The position numbers and the translations under genes were made by a program. The notes beneath the pieces were generated by a model, which was not told the origin of the DNA, did not search any database, and saw nothing but the letters and a program-made list of their open reading frames with translations. Source: Chitinophaga pollutisoli (GTDB lineage: Bacteria > Bacteroidota > Bacteroidia > Chitinophagales > Chitinophagaceae). From it: a DNA stretch of 64,000 nucleotides. The stretch is taken from contig NZ_CP149822.1 of NCBI RefSeq assembly GCF_038396755.1, positions 4,680,001 through 4,744,000 on the forward strand. The letters are read 5' to 3'. Below, one piece after another: positions 24,731 to 33,720 of this stretch (positions within the stretch are counted from its first letter, which is position 1; each line of letters opens with the position of its first letter).

Positions 24731-26302
24731 ATGCCCGGATTACTGACGCTCGCTTACCTTATCGGCTCCATCACGTTCATCGTGGGCCTCAAGATGCTGT
24801 CGAACCCCGCCACCGCCCGCAAAGGCAATCTCATCGCGGCGGGCGGCATGTTCATCGCCATTATCGGCACCATTTTCCTTTACGAAGAAGGCGGAGAACG
24901 CCTGCACAACTACGGCTGGATCTTCGGCGGCCTGTTCATCGGCTCCGTAGTCGGCGTATTGGCCGCGAAGAAAGTGAAAATGACCGCCATGCCCGAAATG
25001 GTGAGCCTATTCAATGGTATGGGCGGCGCCTGCGCCATGCTCATTTCCATCGTCGAATTCGATCATCTCGCCAACGGCCATACCACCATCAACATCGGCG
25101 AATTCATCAAAAGCGCCATCGGGCAGGCCACTGCCACCGGCGATTTCAATATCGCCGAAAGCTTCGGCAACCCCGTCGGTAAATACCTGATTATCCTGCT
25201 CGGCCTCATCATCGGCACCGTGTCTTTCGCGGGCAGTATGATCGCCTGGGGCAAGCTCAACGGGAAAGTGAAAGATTTCTCGTTCAACGGACAGCATATC
25301 GTGAACCTCGCCGTGCTGGCCGCGATCGTGATCGCTTCCGCCTGGTTGCTGTATGATGTGCACCAGCAATTCAACAGCGGCGAAGGCGGCTGGACTTCCT
25401 ATCCGCCCAACACGGTATTGCCGGATATACAGATTCAGCAACTGCGCGAAACGGGGCTGATCAATGCATTGTTTTATGGGATACTCGCATTGTCTGTCGT
25501 ATATGGTGTGATGTTCGTGATGCCGATCGGCGGCGCGGATATGCCTGTAGTGATTTCGCTGCTCAATTCCTTCACCGGTGTGGCGGCGGCCTGCGGCGGA
25601 TTCCTGTACGATAATCCCGTGATGCTGACAGGCGGTATTCTTGTCGGCTCTGCCGGTACGATCCTCACCATCCTCATGTGCAAAGCCATGAACCGGTCGC
25701 TGAAGAACGTACTGATAGGATCTTTCGGCGCGCACGCTGCTGCAGGCGGCGGGGGCGTGAAGGAGCAGGGGAATTACAAAGAAATCAATATCGCCGATGC
25801 GGCCGTTGTGATGCGGTATGCCAGCAAAGTGATGATCGTGCCGGGATATGGCCTTGCCGTAGCGCAGGCGCAGCACGTTTGCCATGAACTGGAAAAACTG
25901 CTGGAGGAAAAAGGGGTGGAAGTGAACTATGCAATCCATCCGGTAGCGGGCCGCATGCCGGGGCATATGAACGTGCTCCTTGCGGAAGCGGATGTGCCGT
26001 ATGAAAAGCTTGAAGAGATGGAAACCGCCAATGCCGCCATGGCCAATACGGACGTGGTGCTGGTGCTGGGCGCCAACGATGTGGTGAACCCCGCCGCCAA
26101 AAACGATCCCGCAAGTCCCATTTACGGCATGCCCATCCTCGAAGTGGAACTGGCGAAGATGGTGATCGTCAATAAGCGCAGTATGAAACCTGGATACGCG
26201 GGGATCGAGAACGAGCTGTTCTTCCAGCCCAAAACGTCGATGCTGTTCGGAGACGCGAAGTCCGTATTGCAGCAGCTGGTGGCGGAAGTGAAGACGCTGT
26301 AA
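24731..26302 (+). CDS. pntB: NAD(P) transhydrogenase beta subunit
   Basis: A 523-residue protein with about nine membrane helices followed by the soluble NADP(H)-binding domain III. In the membrane part, MPEMVSLFNGMGGACAMLIS (about 80) and ADMPVVISLLNSFTGVAAAC (about 268) are hallmarks. In domain III, MIVPGYGLAVAQAQH (about 368), HPVAGRMPGHMNVLLAEA (about 401) and LVLGANDVVNPAA (about 443) bind NADP. The enzyme uses the proton gradient to reduce NADP with NADH in the cytoplasmic membrane. Confidence 0.95.
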   Translation: MPGLLTLAYLIGSITFIVGLKMLSNPATARKGNLIAAGGMFIAIIGTIFLYEEGGERLHNYGWIFGGLFIGSVVGVLAAKKVKMTAMPEMVSLFNGMGGACAMLISIVEFDHLANGHTTINIGEFIKSAIGQATATGDFNIAESFGNPVGKYLIILLGLIIGTVSFAGSMIAWGKLNGKVKDFSFNGQHIVNLAVLAAIVIASAWLLYDVHQQFNSGEGGWTSYPPNTVLPDIQIQQLRETGLINALFYGILALSVVYGVMFVMPIGGADMPVVISLLNSFTGVAAACGGFLYDNPVMLTGGILVGSAGTILTILMCKAMNRSLKNVLIGSFGAHAAAGGGGVKEQGNYKEINIADAAVVMRYASKVMIVPGYGLAVAQAQHVCHELEKLLEEKGVEVNYAIHPVAGRMPGHMNVLLAEADVPYEKLEEMETANAAMANTDVVLVLGANDVVNPAAKNDPASPIYGMPILEVELAKMVIVNKRSMKPGYAGIENELFFQPKTSMLFGDAKSVLQQLVAEVKTL

Positions 26303-26307
26303 ATCGT

Positions 26308-26315
26308 TACCTTTG
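26308..26315 (+). promoter_or_regulatory. -7 promoter box for the RsmF-like methyltransferase
   Basis: TACCTTTG, a TAnnTTTG match, six bases after the pntB stop and 14 before the TTG at 26330. It leaves room for only a very short leader. Confidence 0.45.
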
Positions 26316-26329
26316 CGTAAAAATTTACC

Positions 26330-27712
26330 TTGCCAGCATTACCACAGGCATTTATCGATACATTGAACGGCCTTCCGGGATATGACGCCGCCGCTTTCCT
26401 GGCGGTGCACAATTCCCCGGAACGCATTACCAGCGTGCGCCTCATGCCGCAGAAAGCGCAGGATATCACATCGGTATTCCCGCAGCTGGAAGCGCAGCGC
26501 GTACCCTGGACAGAAGGTGGCTACTATCTTTCCAGCCGCCCTTCCTTTACATTCGATCCGCAATTCCATTCCGGCGCGTATTACGTGCAGGAAGCATCGT
26601 CCATGTTCCTGGAAGAAGCCCTGCGGCAAACGCTCCCGGCGTCATCCCCCCTCAAAGCCCTCGACCTCTGCGCCGCCCCCGGCGGAAAGAGCACGCTCAT
26701 CCAGGCGGCGCTGCCGGCCGGGAGTATACTCGTTTCCAATGAAGTAATCCGCCCGAGAGCCGCGCTGCTGGCGGATAACTTGTCACGCTGGGGTACGCCG
26801 GACGTCGTAGTGACCAACAACGACCCGCGTGATTTCTCCCGCCTCGAAAACTTTTTCGACCTCATGGTGGTAGACGCTCCCTGCTCCGGTTCCGGCCTCT
26901 TCCGCCGCGATCCCGAAGCCGTGCAGGAATGGTCGTATGATAATGTAATGCTCTGCAGCCAGCGCCAGCAGCGCATCCTGGCCGACGCGCTGCCTGCGCT
27001 CAAGCCCGGCGGCATCCTCATTTATTCCACCTGCTCTTACGCAAGGGAGGAAGATGAGCGGCTGCTCGACTGGCTCATGGAATACGACAACTTCGTTTCA
27101 CTGCCGTTGCAGCTGCAACCGGAATGGCATATCGTGGCCACCGAGTCGCCCGTCCATAAAGCGGCCGGTTACCGGTTTTATCCCGATAAAGTGAAAGGGG
27201 AAGGGTTCTTCATCGCCTGTCTCCGGAAGGAAGGCGAAGCCGCATCACCCAAAAAAGGGAAAAACAAATTCCCGGAAATAGCGAAGAAAGATGTGGAGCG
27301 CATCCTGCCCTGGCTCAAGCCGGGCGCGGATGTCCGCATGATGGCGCACGACGGCGAAGTCCTGCTGGTAGCACCCGCCGTGGCCGAAGAAATCACGCTG
27401 CTGCAACAGTTATACATCCGTAAGGCCGGCGTGAAAGCGGGCCAGCTGACGGACAAGGAACTCATTCCGGATCACCAGCTGGCGATGAGCACCATCATCT
27501 CTCAGGACTTGCCCGCCCGGGAGCTTTCATTGGAAGATGCATTGCATTATCTTCGCAGGGAAGACCTCCGGGTCGACGCCGCGCTGAAAGGCTGGGCGCT
27601 CATGCGGTTCCGGGATATGAACCTGGGCTGGGCGAAAATCCTCCCCAACCGTGTCAACAATTACTATCCGAAAGAAATGCGCATCCTGAAATCCGGTATG
27701 CCGGAAACATAA
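26330..27712 (+). CDS. RsmF/NOL1-NOP2-sun family rRNA cytosine-5 methyltransferase
   Basis: A 460-residue enzyme expected to form 5-methylcytosine in 16S rRNA. The SAM loop is ALDLCAAPGGKSTLIQAAL (about 107). The catalytic motif DAPCSGSGLFRRDPEA (about 184) and the second cysteine motif IYSTCSYAREEDERL (about 230) are intact. The C-terminal part from about 310 resembles the RsmF accessory/PUA-like domains. No ATG fits; TTG at 26330 is the plausible start. It follows pntB closely but has its own promoter box. Confidence 0.88.
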   Translation: MPALPQAFIDTLNGLPGYDAAAFLAVHNSPERITSVRLMPQKAQDITSVFPQLEAQRVPWTEGGYYLSSRPSFTFDPQFHSGAYYVQEASSMFLEEALRQTLPASSPLKALDLCAAPGGKSTLIQAALPAGSILVSNEVIRPRAALLADNLSRWGTPDVVVTNNDPRDFSRLENFFDLMVVDAPCSGSGLFRRDPEAVQEWSYDNVMLCSQRQQRILADALPALKPGGILIYSTCSYAREEDERLLDWLMEYDNFVSLPLQLQPEWHIVATESPVHKAAGYRFYPDKVKGEGFFIACLRKEGEAASPKKGKNKFPEIAKKDVERILPWLKPGADVRMMAHDGEVLLVAPAVAEEITLLQQLYIRKAGVKAGQLTDKELIPDHQLAMSTIISQDLPARELSLEDALHYLRREDLRVDAALKGWALMRFRDMNLGWAKILPNRVNNYYPKEMRILKSGMPET

Positions 27713-27835
27713 TACGGACGCGCTTTCCGGCGTTCTTGACAATGTGCATAATTCGCGTGGATATTTACTTTCCCCGCCGGAGGACAGAAATTGGATGGAA
27801 ACTTTTATATTCGTTCCCTTAAAGTATTAGTAAAT

Positions 27836-28876
27836 ATGTTAAAGTCAGTAATGTTGGGTGTGTTGATGGCCGGTACGATCAGGGTAGCCGCACAGGATAC
27901 GCTGTTGGTACGTGGCGCTTCGCCCGATCTCTATTTGACGCATTCCGTGAAGAAAGGAGAAACCTGGTACAGCCTGGGAAGGGCTTACGGCCTGAGCCCC
28001 AAGGAGATTGCGGCAAGGAATAAGATGGATATGGCGGCAGGCCTGAGCCTCGGCAAATCGGTCATCATTCCCCTCAACAAAAATAATTTCGTGCAAACGA
28101 AAAATGCGGGTTCCGGCGTTCGCCCGGTGTATCATCGCGTGGCCGAAAAGGAAACCCTCTACCGCATACACGTCAACTACGGCAAAGTGCCCCTGGATAA
28201 TGTGCGCGAATGGAACCGCCTCGCCGGCGACGGTGTGCAGAAAGATGCATTTCTGATCGTTGGATATGTAAAAGGAAACGGCCAGTCCATCATCCTCCCG
28301 CAGTCCTCCGCGGCCGCTCCGGAAGAGGCGGTTGTTGTGAAGAACACCGAAAACAGGCCCGCGCCGCCCGTAGCGGAAACCAAACAGGCCACGCCGCCGC
28401 CCGCTCCCGCGCCTGAAACCAAACCGGCTCCCAAAGCACAAACACCCGCCCCTGAAAACAGGCCCGCCGTGGTGGAAAGCCAGCCCGCCGAGCCCCGCCA
28501 GGTAGAAAAAGCCCCCACCAGCATTGGCCGTGCGCCCGAAGTGCCTGAAGGTGGCTTCGAAACCATGTTCAATCAGCAAACCAGCAACGGTCGCGACGTG
28601 ACGAAGGAAAAAGGCCCCGGCTCCTGGTTTAAAAGCAATGCAGTGGTAGGCTCCGGCAAATATTACGCCTTGCACAACACCGCCCCGCGCGGCACCATCG
28701 TGAAAGTGACCAATCCGCTCACCGGCCGGTCCATTTACGCGAAAGTGCTCGACGCCATCCCCCAGCTCAAAGCCAATGCGAACCTCATCATCAAATTAAG
28801 CGACGCCGCGCAGGACGCCCTCGGCTCCACAGAAGGCCGCTTTTACTGCGAACTGAGCTACGAGGAACTCCGGTAG
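27836..28876 (+). CDS. LysM-domain secreted protein with C-terminal RlpA-like beta-barrel
   Basis: A 346-residue secreted protein. A signal peptide (1-20, ending VAAQD) precedes LysM domain 1 (about 33-80, with HSVKKGETWYSLGRAYG) and a second, more divergent LysM (about 98-146). A proline/alanine-rich linker spans about 160-225. The C-terminal domain (about 245-345, with GKYYALHNTAPRGTIVKVTN and SIYAKVLDAIPQL) resembles the double-psi beta-barrel of RlpA. It should bind peptidoglycan in the periplasm; catalytic activity is uncertain. The ATG at 27836 is chosen because the upstream TTG at 27791 would spoil the signal peptide. Confidence 0.82.
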   Translation: MLKSVMLGVLMAGTIRVAAQDTLLVRGASPDLYLTHSVKKGETWYSLGRAYGLSPKEIAARNKMDMAAGLSLGKSVIIPLNKNNFVQTKNAGSGVRPVYHRVAEKETLYRIHVNYGKVPLDNVREWNRLAGDGVQKDAFLIVGYVKGNGQSIILPQSSAAAPEEAVVVKNTENRPAPPVAETKQATPPPAPAPETKPAPKAQTPAPENRPAVVESQPAEPRQVEKAPTSIGRAPEVPEGGFETMFNQQTSNGRDVTKEKGPGSWFKSNAVVGSGKYYALHNTAPRGTIVKVTNPLTGRSIYAKVLDAIPQLKANANLIIKLSDAAQDALGSTEGRFYCELSYEELR

Positions 28877-28895
28877 TTTTCAACCACGAACATAA

Positions 28896-28933
28896 AAAGC
28901 GGGGCGCCTGATACCAGGCGCCCCGCTTTCTTT
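28896..28933. terminator. Bidirectional intrinsic terminator
   Basis: Perfect 15-bp stem AAAGCGGGGCGCCTG (28896-28910) and its complement (28915-28929) with loop ATAC, between convergent genes. A short T-rich stretch follows on the plus strand and T residues also lie beyond the stem on the minus strand. Confidence 0.85.
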
Positions 28934-28947
28934 TCCCGAGATCTCCG

Positions 28948-29865
28948 TCAGCTGAACCGGAATCCCCGTAAAAATTCTTCCACCCCCATTTTCTTCTTCC
29001 CTTCCAGCTGCAGTTCCAGCACGCTCAGGTAACCGCCCGGCGCGGCGAATTTGAGGTATGTTTTGCCGTCGCTGTGGGCGCTCCCCGGCGCATGATCATG
29101 CGCAGACGGCTCCGGTACGGCTTTATAGATTTTAAGCGTTTTGCCCTGCAATGTCGTGAACGCAGCGGGGTAGGGGCTTAGCCCCCTTACCAGGTTGTAC
29201 ACCCGCTCCAGTGGCTGCTCCCAGTCGATTTTGCAATCTTCCTTGAAAATCTTGGGCGCATGTTTCAGTTCGCCTGCTTCGATTTCCTGCTGGGGTTGCC
29301 CGTGGAGATTGCCTTCCTGCAAAGCGGCTACGGTGCGCAGGAGCGTTTCCGCCCCCGCCCGCATGAGCGCATCGTGCAGCTCGCCGGCGGTTTCATCCGC
29401 CCGGATGGGCACTTCCGCTTTAAACAACACATTACCCGTATCGATTTCATGCTGCAATTTGAAAGTAGTGACGCCGCTTTTTTCTTCCCCGTTGATGATG
29501 GCCCAGTTGATGGGCGCCGCGCCGCGGTATTGCGGCAGCAGCGAGGCATGGACGTTGATAGTGCCCAGCGGCGGCATGTCCCACACCAGCTCAGGCAGCA
29601 TGCGGAAAGCCACTACCACCTGCAGATCAGCCGAATAGCCGCGCAGCTCTTCGAGGAAGGCGGGATTCTTCAGTTTCTCGGGTTGGAGAACGGGTATGTT
29701 ATGCTGGACCGCGTATTGTTTCACGGCGCTTTGTTGCAACTGGAGTCCGCGGCCGGCAGGTTTGTCGGGCGCGGTGATCACGGCCACGACGTTATATCCG
29801 TTTTTAACCAGCGCATCCAGCGAGGCCACTGCGAAATCGGGCGTGCCCATAAAAATGATTCTCAT
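28948..29865 (-). CDS. fmt: Methionyl-tRNA formyltransferase
   Basis: A 305-residue Fmt that formylates initiator Met-tRNA. The N-terminus RIIFMGTPDFAVASLDAL, the catalytic NVHASLLPQYRGAAPINWA (Asn and His, about 104) and EIDTGNVLF (about 140) are intact. The C-terminal OB-type domain is present. The frame is open to 30006, but the extra residues are basic and unlike Fmt, so the ATG at 29865 is used. A TACATTTG promoter box ends only five bases before that ATG, so the mRNA may be leaderless. The DUF1343 gene lies 19 bases upstream. Confidence 0.95.
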   Translation of the reverse strand: MRIIFMGTPDFAVASLDALVKNGYNVVAVITAPDKPAGRGLQLQQSAVKQYAVQHNIPVLQPEKLKNPAFLEELRGYSADLQVVVAFRMLPELVWDMPPLGTINVHASLLPQYRGAAPINWAIINGEEKSGVTTFKLQHEIDTGNVLFKAEVPIRADETAGELHDALMRAGAETLLRTVAALQEGNLHGQPQQEIEAGELKHAPKIFKEDCKIDWEQPLERVYNLVRGLSPYPAAFTTLQGKTLKIYKAVPEPSAHDHAPGSAHSDGKTYLKFAAPGGYLSVLELQLEGKKKMGVEEFLRGFRFS

Positions 29866-29870
29866 GGGTG

Positions 29871-29878
29871 CAAATGTA
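29871..29878 (-). promoter_or_regulatory. -7 promoter box abutting the fmt start codon
   Basis: TACATTTG on the minus strand is a perfect TAnnTTTG match. Only five bases separate it from the fmt ATG, so transcription would begin at or within a base or two of the start codon. Confidence 0.5.
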
Positions 29879-29884
29879 TTCAAT

Positions 29885-31045
29885 TTAGAAATCGGTATAC
29901 AACAGGTATTTCTTGCGGATGTTCGCGAAACGCTGCAAACCGGGTTCCCAGCTCTTGCGGATCGCTTCGGCGGTAAGCCCCTGCTGGATTTGCTTCCGCA
30001 AAACATCGCTGCCGGCCAGTTTGTCGAAGAAATTATTGAAGAAACGCGCTTTCTCCGGGAACAGCTGGTAAGCGTTGATAATGTAGCTCAGATCGATCTC
30101 ATCGGTCAGGGGATCGATGACGGTGAGGTCGAAGCCGTAGCAGAGCGAGTCCATCAGCACCGGCGATTTCGCGCCCGGAACGCTTTTCGGTGTAAAGGAA
30201 AAGAGGTTTTGGGGCAATAAGGGGTGCCCGTACACCTGGAAGGGCTTGTCGGTGCCGCGGCCCAGACTGAAGACGGTGCCCTCGAACAGACAGGTAGAGG
30301 GATACAGGTAGATGCTCCGCATGTTAGGCAGGTTGGGCGAGGGCTTCACCGGCAGCTGGTACATGGTGTTATGGTCGTAATTTTCGCAGGTGATAACGGT
30401 GAGCGCGCATTGCACTTTCCCTTTCAGCCAGCCTTCGCCATTGAGCATTTTGGCGTATTCGCCGACAGTCATGCCATGCACGGTGGGGATGGGCTGCATG
30501 CCCACGAAAGAGCGGAAGCGGGTGTCGAGGATGGGGCCGTCGATGTAATGGCCGTTAGGATTGGGGCGGTCGAGGACGATGAGGGGTTTGTTATTTTCCG
30601 CTGCGGATACCATCAGTTCTTCCAGTGTGGAGATGTAAGTATAGAACCGCACGCCCACGTCCTGCACGTCAAAAACCAGCACATCCACATCCGCCAGGTC
30701 TGCCGCGGTGGCTTGCCGGTGGGAGCCGTAAAGGGAAACGATGGGGAGACCGGTACGGCCGTCGCGGCTGTTGCCCACTTTCTCGCCCGCGTCTGCCGTG
30801 CCCCTGAAACCGTGTTCGGGGCTGAAGATTTTCACGATATTGACTTTCAGCGACATGAGCGAATCCACGAGGTGGACGCTGGGGCTGATCATGGAAGTTT
30901 GGTTTACGAGCATCCCCACCCGTTTGCCTTTCAGCAGCGGGAGGTAAGCGTCGGTCCGTTGTGCGGCGGTGCGCACGTTGGGATGCTGTGCCAGCAGGGT
31001 GGCGGGGAGGCAGCAGAGCATCAGCAGTTTGAGGAAGCTATTCAT
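29885..31045 (-). CDS. DUF1343 protein, probable exo-beta-N-acetylmuramidase (NamZ-like)
   Basis: A 386-residue exported protein with signal peptide (1-18, ending TLLAQ). DUF1343 corresponds to the NamZ family (GH171), which releases N-acetylmuramic acid from the non-reducing ends of peptidoglycan fragments. Typical stretches are GKRVGMLVNQTSMI (about 41), IFSPEHGFRG (about 72), FDVQDVGVRFYTYISTL (about 125), LDRPNPNG (about 158) and GTDKPFQVYGHP (about 270). The frame opens at 31069, but the ATG at 31045 gives a clean signal peptide. It is upstream of fmt on the same strand and is probably a cell-wall salvage enzyme. Confidence 0.88.
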   Translation of the reverse strand: MNSFLKLLMLCCLPATLLAQHPNVRTAAQRTDAYLPLLKGKRVGMLVNQTSMISPSVHLVDSLMSLKVNIVKIFSPEHGFRGTADAGEKVGNSRDGRTGLPIVSLYGSHRQATAADLADVDVLVFDVQDVGVRFYTYISTLEELMVSAAENNKPLIVLDRPNPNGHYIDGPILDTRFRSFVGMQPIPTVHGMTVGEYAKMLNGEGWLKGKVQCALTVITCENYDHNTMYQLPVKPSPNLPNMRSIYLYPSTCLFEGTVFSLGRGTDKPFQVYGHPLLPQNLFSFTPKSVPGAKSPVLMDSLCYGFDLTVIDPLTDEIDLSYIINAYQLFPEKARFFNNFFDKLAGSDVLRKQIQQGLTAEAIRKSWEPGLQRFANIRKKYLLYTDF

Positions 31046-31144
31046 GTAAAATCGGGTTGAATACAACAAAATAAGGTGGCAAACCGTAAATAAAAAACAA
31101 AAAACGTACCTTCACCTTCTATTATCTTATTTTAAATATTTTAT

Positions 31145-31573
31145 ATGCAACAAGTTAAGACCGGCGATACCGTTCGCGTACATTACCACGGGCGGTTACA
31201 AAATGGCAATACTTTTGACTCCTCCGAAGGCCGGGATCCGCTTGAGTTCAAAGTGGGCGCCGGTATGGTGATCAGAGGTTTTGACAATGGCGTGCTCGAC
31301 ATGAAGCCCGGCGATAAAAGAACGCTGAACATCGCAGTAGAAGAAGCATATGGCCCGAAAAGCGAAGAGCTGATCATGGAATTTCCGAAAGCCAACATCC
31401 CCGCCGATCTGAACCCGCAAGTGGGTATGGACCTGCAGATGAGCAATCCCCAGGGCCAGGTGTTCCCGGTGAAAGTTGTTGCTATCACCGACGAATTCAT
31501 TACCCTCGACGCCAACCATCCCCTGGCAGGCGAGCCCCTGATCTTCGACATCGAACTGGTAGAGATCGTTTAA
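31145..31573 (+). CDS. FKBP-type peptidyl-prolyl isomerase (SlyD-like)
   Basis: A 142-residue cytoplasmic protein of the SlyD group. The FKBP core is split around an inserted flap domain at about 70-125. VKTGDTVRVHYHGRLQNG, FDSSEGRDPLEFKVGAG and AYGPKSEELIMEFPK match the family. The C-terminal metal-binding histidine tail of E. coli SlyD is missing, so it is a foldase without the nickel-storage tail. It has no signal peptide. A terminator-like hairpin follows. Confidence 0.9.
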   Translation: MQQVKTGDTVRVHYHGRLQNGNTFDSSEGRDPLEFKVGAGMVIRGFDNGVLDMKPGDKRTLNIAVEEAYGPKSEELIMEFPKANIPADLNPQVGMDLQMSNPQGQVFPVKVVAITDEFITLDANHPLAGEPLIFDIELVEIV

Positions 31574-31596
31574 CCGGTCCTCCTTATACATTTCCT

Positions 31597-31637
31597 GAAA
31601 GTAAAAAGTGGTCCGCTGCTTTTTACTTTCACTTTTT
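31597..31637 (+). terminator. Intrinsic terminator after the FKBP isomerase
   Basis: Perfect 12-bp stem GAAAGTAAAAAG / CTTTTTACTTTC with a 10-base loop, followed by ACTTTTT. Confidence 0.75.
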
Positions 31638-31651
31638 ATACCCATCCCAAT

Positions 31652-32902
31652 ATGGACAAACAATATGCATACTCCGTAACCGAGCGCTTCCTCCGCTACG
31701 TAACGGTAGACACCCAATCCGATCCGCAAAGCACGACCTTCCCTTCCACCGAAAAGCAAAAAGACCTGGCCCGCATCCTGGTACAGGAATTGCAGCAAAT
31801 CGGCATCGCAGACGCAGAACTGGATGAGCATGGGTATGTATATGCCACCATTCCCGCTACTTCCGATAAAAAAGTTCCCGTCATTTGCCTTTGCGCGCAT
31901 ATGGACACGGCGCCCGATTGCTCTGGGAAAGACGTAAAGCCCATCGTGCACAAAAACTACGACGGCAAAGACATCGTGCTGCCTGATGATCCCTCCCAGG
32001 TCATTTCCGTGAAGGAACATCCGTACCTCGCGCAAAAGACCGGCGACGATATCATCACTGCCAGCGGTAAAACCTTGCTGGGCGCAGATAACAAAGCCGG
32101 TGTCGCGGAAATTATGGATGCGGCGCAATACCTCATCCAGCACCCCGAAATCCCGCATGGCAAGATCCGTATCCTCTTCACGCCCGACGAAGAAGTGGGC
32201 CGCGGTGTGCAGCATGTGAACATGCAGAAGCTCGGCGCCGATTTCGGGTATACGATGGATGGAGGAGAACTGGGCGCGCTGGAAGACGAAACCTTCTCGG
32301 CCGACGGCGTCAAAATCTCCATCCACGGCGTCAGCGCCCATCCCGGTTCGGCGAAAGGCAAGCTGGTGAGCGCCATTAAGATCGCCGCGGAAATTTTGCA
32401 TTCGCTGCCGAAAGATATCCTCAGCCCGGAAACCACCGAAGAACGCCAGGGGTTCATTCACCCGGTACGGATCGATGGTATTACCGAAAAGGCGGAGATC
32501 GAGTTTATCATCCGCGATTTCACCACGGCGGAGCTGGAAGGGCATGAGTTTTACCTGCGCAAGATCATGGAATCCGCGATCGGCAGGCACCCCGGCGCCA
32601 CCGCCACCTTCGAGGTGAAGGAGCAGTACCGCAATATGAAGGAAGTGCTGGACAAGCATCCTGAAGTGGCGGCCAATGCCGAAGAAGCGATCCGCCGCGC
32701 AGGTGTGGAACCGCTGAAGAAGAGCATCCGCGGGGGAACTGACGGTTCGAGGCTTTCCTTCATGGGATTGCCCTGCCCGAATATCTTCACCGGCGAAATG
32801 GCGCTGCATTCGAAGCATGAATATGTAAGTGTGCAGGACATGCAGAAAGCCGTTGATGTGATCATTCAGCTCGCCCGTGTATGGGAAGAGCGCGCCGTAT
32901 AA
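31652..32902 (+). CDS. pepT: Peptidase T (tripeptide aminopeptidase)
   Basis: A 416-residue M20-family zinc aminopeptidase acting on tripeptides in the cytoplasm. The metal ligands are in CLCAHMDTAPD (about 74), LLGADNKAGVAEI (about 140) with the bridging Asp, and FTPDEEVGRG (about 173) with the catalytic Glu. The C-terminal RGGTDGSRLSFMGLPCPN (about 356) is also a family signature. The length matches E. coli PepT. It appears to be a single-gene transcription unit. Confidence 0.95.
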   Translation: MDKQYAYSVTERFLRYVTVDTQSDPQSTTFPSTEKQKDLARILVQELQQIGIADAELDEHGYVYATIPATSDKKVPVICLCAHMDTAPDCSGKDVKPIVHKNYDGKDIVLPDDPSQVISVKEHPYLAQKTGDDIITASGKTLLGADNKAGVAEIMDAAQYLIQHPEIPHGKIRILFTPDEEVGRGVQHVNMQKLGADFGYTMDGGELGALEDETFSADGVKISIHGVSAHPGSAKGKLVSAIKIAAEILHSLPKDILSPETTEERQGFIHPVRIDGITEKAEIEFIIRDFTTAELEGHEFYLRKIMESAIGRHPGATATFEVKEQYRNMKEVLDKHPEVAANAEEAIRRAGVEPLKKSIRGGTDGSRLSFMGLPCPNIFTGEMALHSKHEYVSVQDMQKAVDVIIQLARVWEERAV

Positions 32903-32976
32903 TTTATTGCCGGGGAATGCGTTTTTATTATTACTTTGATCCCTTGTTAATACAAAAAAGAACGAAAATTTAATAC

Positions 32977-33696
32977 ATGTTGCTAGGACTCGTAACGTTA
33001 ATGCAGGACTCGCTGCTGTTGCCGAAGGCCGACACCGTGGCTACGGCCGCCCAGGGAGCCGCAGCCGCCGCGCAGGAAATGAAACTGTGGGATATGATCG
33101 TAAAAGGCGGACCGCTGATGATCCCCCTGGGGGTGCTTTCCGTGATCGCCATTTACGTATTCGTGGAAAGATACCTGACCATCGCCCGCGCGGGCAAGCT
33201 GGAAAGCAATTTCATGCCGATGATCCGCGACCACATCACTTCCGACAATATCAGCGCCGCCCGCTCGCTCTCGAAAAACACGCAGGGCCCCATCGCGCGC
33301 ATGATCGATAAAGGCATCCAGCGCATCGGCAAACCTGTCGACAGCATCGAGAAATCGATGGAGAACGTAGGCAAGCTGGAAGTGTACAAAATGGAAAAGA
33401 ACCTCGTGATCCTGTCCATCATCGCCGGCATCGCGCCGATGTTCGGGTTTTTGGGAACCATCGCAGGGATGATCCAGACCTTCTTCAACATCTCCCAGAC
33501 TTCCGATATTACCCTGAGCACCATCGCCGGGGGGATTTACGTGAAAATGGTGACCTCCGCCGCAGGTCTGATCATCGGCCTGGTCGCCTACGTAGGTTAC
33601 AGCTACCTGCAGGCCCAGATCGACAAAGTGGTGAACAAGATGGAAGCCGCTTCCTCCGAGTTCATCGACGTGCTCCTGGAGCCGGTAAAACGCTAA
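32977..33696 (+). CDS. exbB: MotA/TolQ/ExbB-family proton channel protein
   Basis: A 239-residue inner-membrane protein with an N-terminal periplasmic stretch, one early membrane helix (about 40-62) and two later helices (about 140-165 and 185-210). The channel segment includes IAPMFGFLGTIAGMIQTF and GIYVKMVTSAAGLIIGLVAY, as in ExbB/TolQ. With the next gene it forms a proton-driven motor energising TonB- or Tol-type complexes. The TonB protein itself is not adjacent, so the partner system is not known. Confidence 0.92.
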   Translation: MLLGLVTLMQDSLLLPKADTVATAAQGAAAAAQEMKLWDMIVKGGPLMIPLGVLSVIAIYVFVERYLTIARAGKLESNFMPMIRDHITSDNISAARSLSKNTQGPIARMIDKGIQRIGKPVDSIEKSMENVGKLEVYKMEKNLVILSIIAGIAPMFGFLGTIAGMIQTFFNISQTSDITLSTIAGGIYVKMVTSAAGLIIGLVAYVGYSYLQAQIDKVVNKMEAASSEFIDVLLEPVKR

Positions 33697-33720
33697 TCAT
33701 TCAAAAGAAACTGAATCAAC

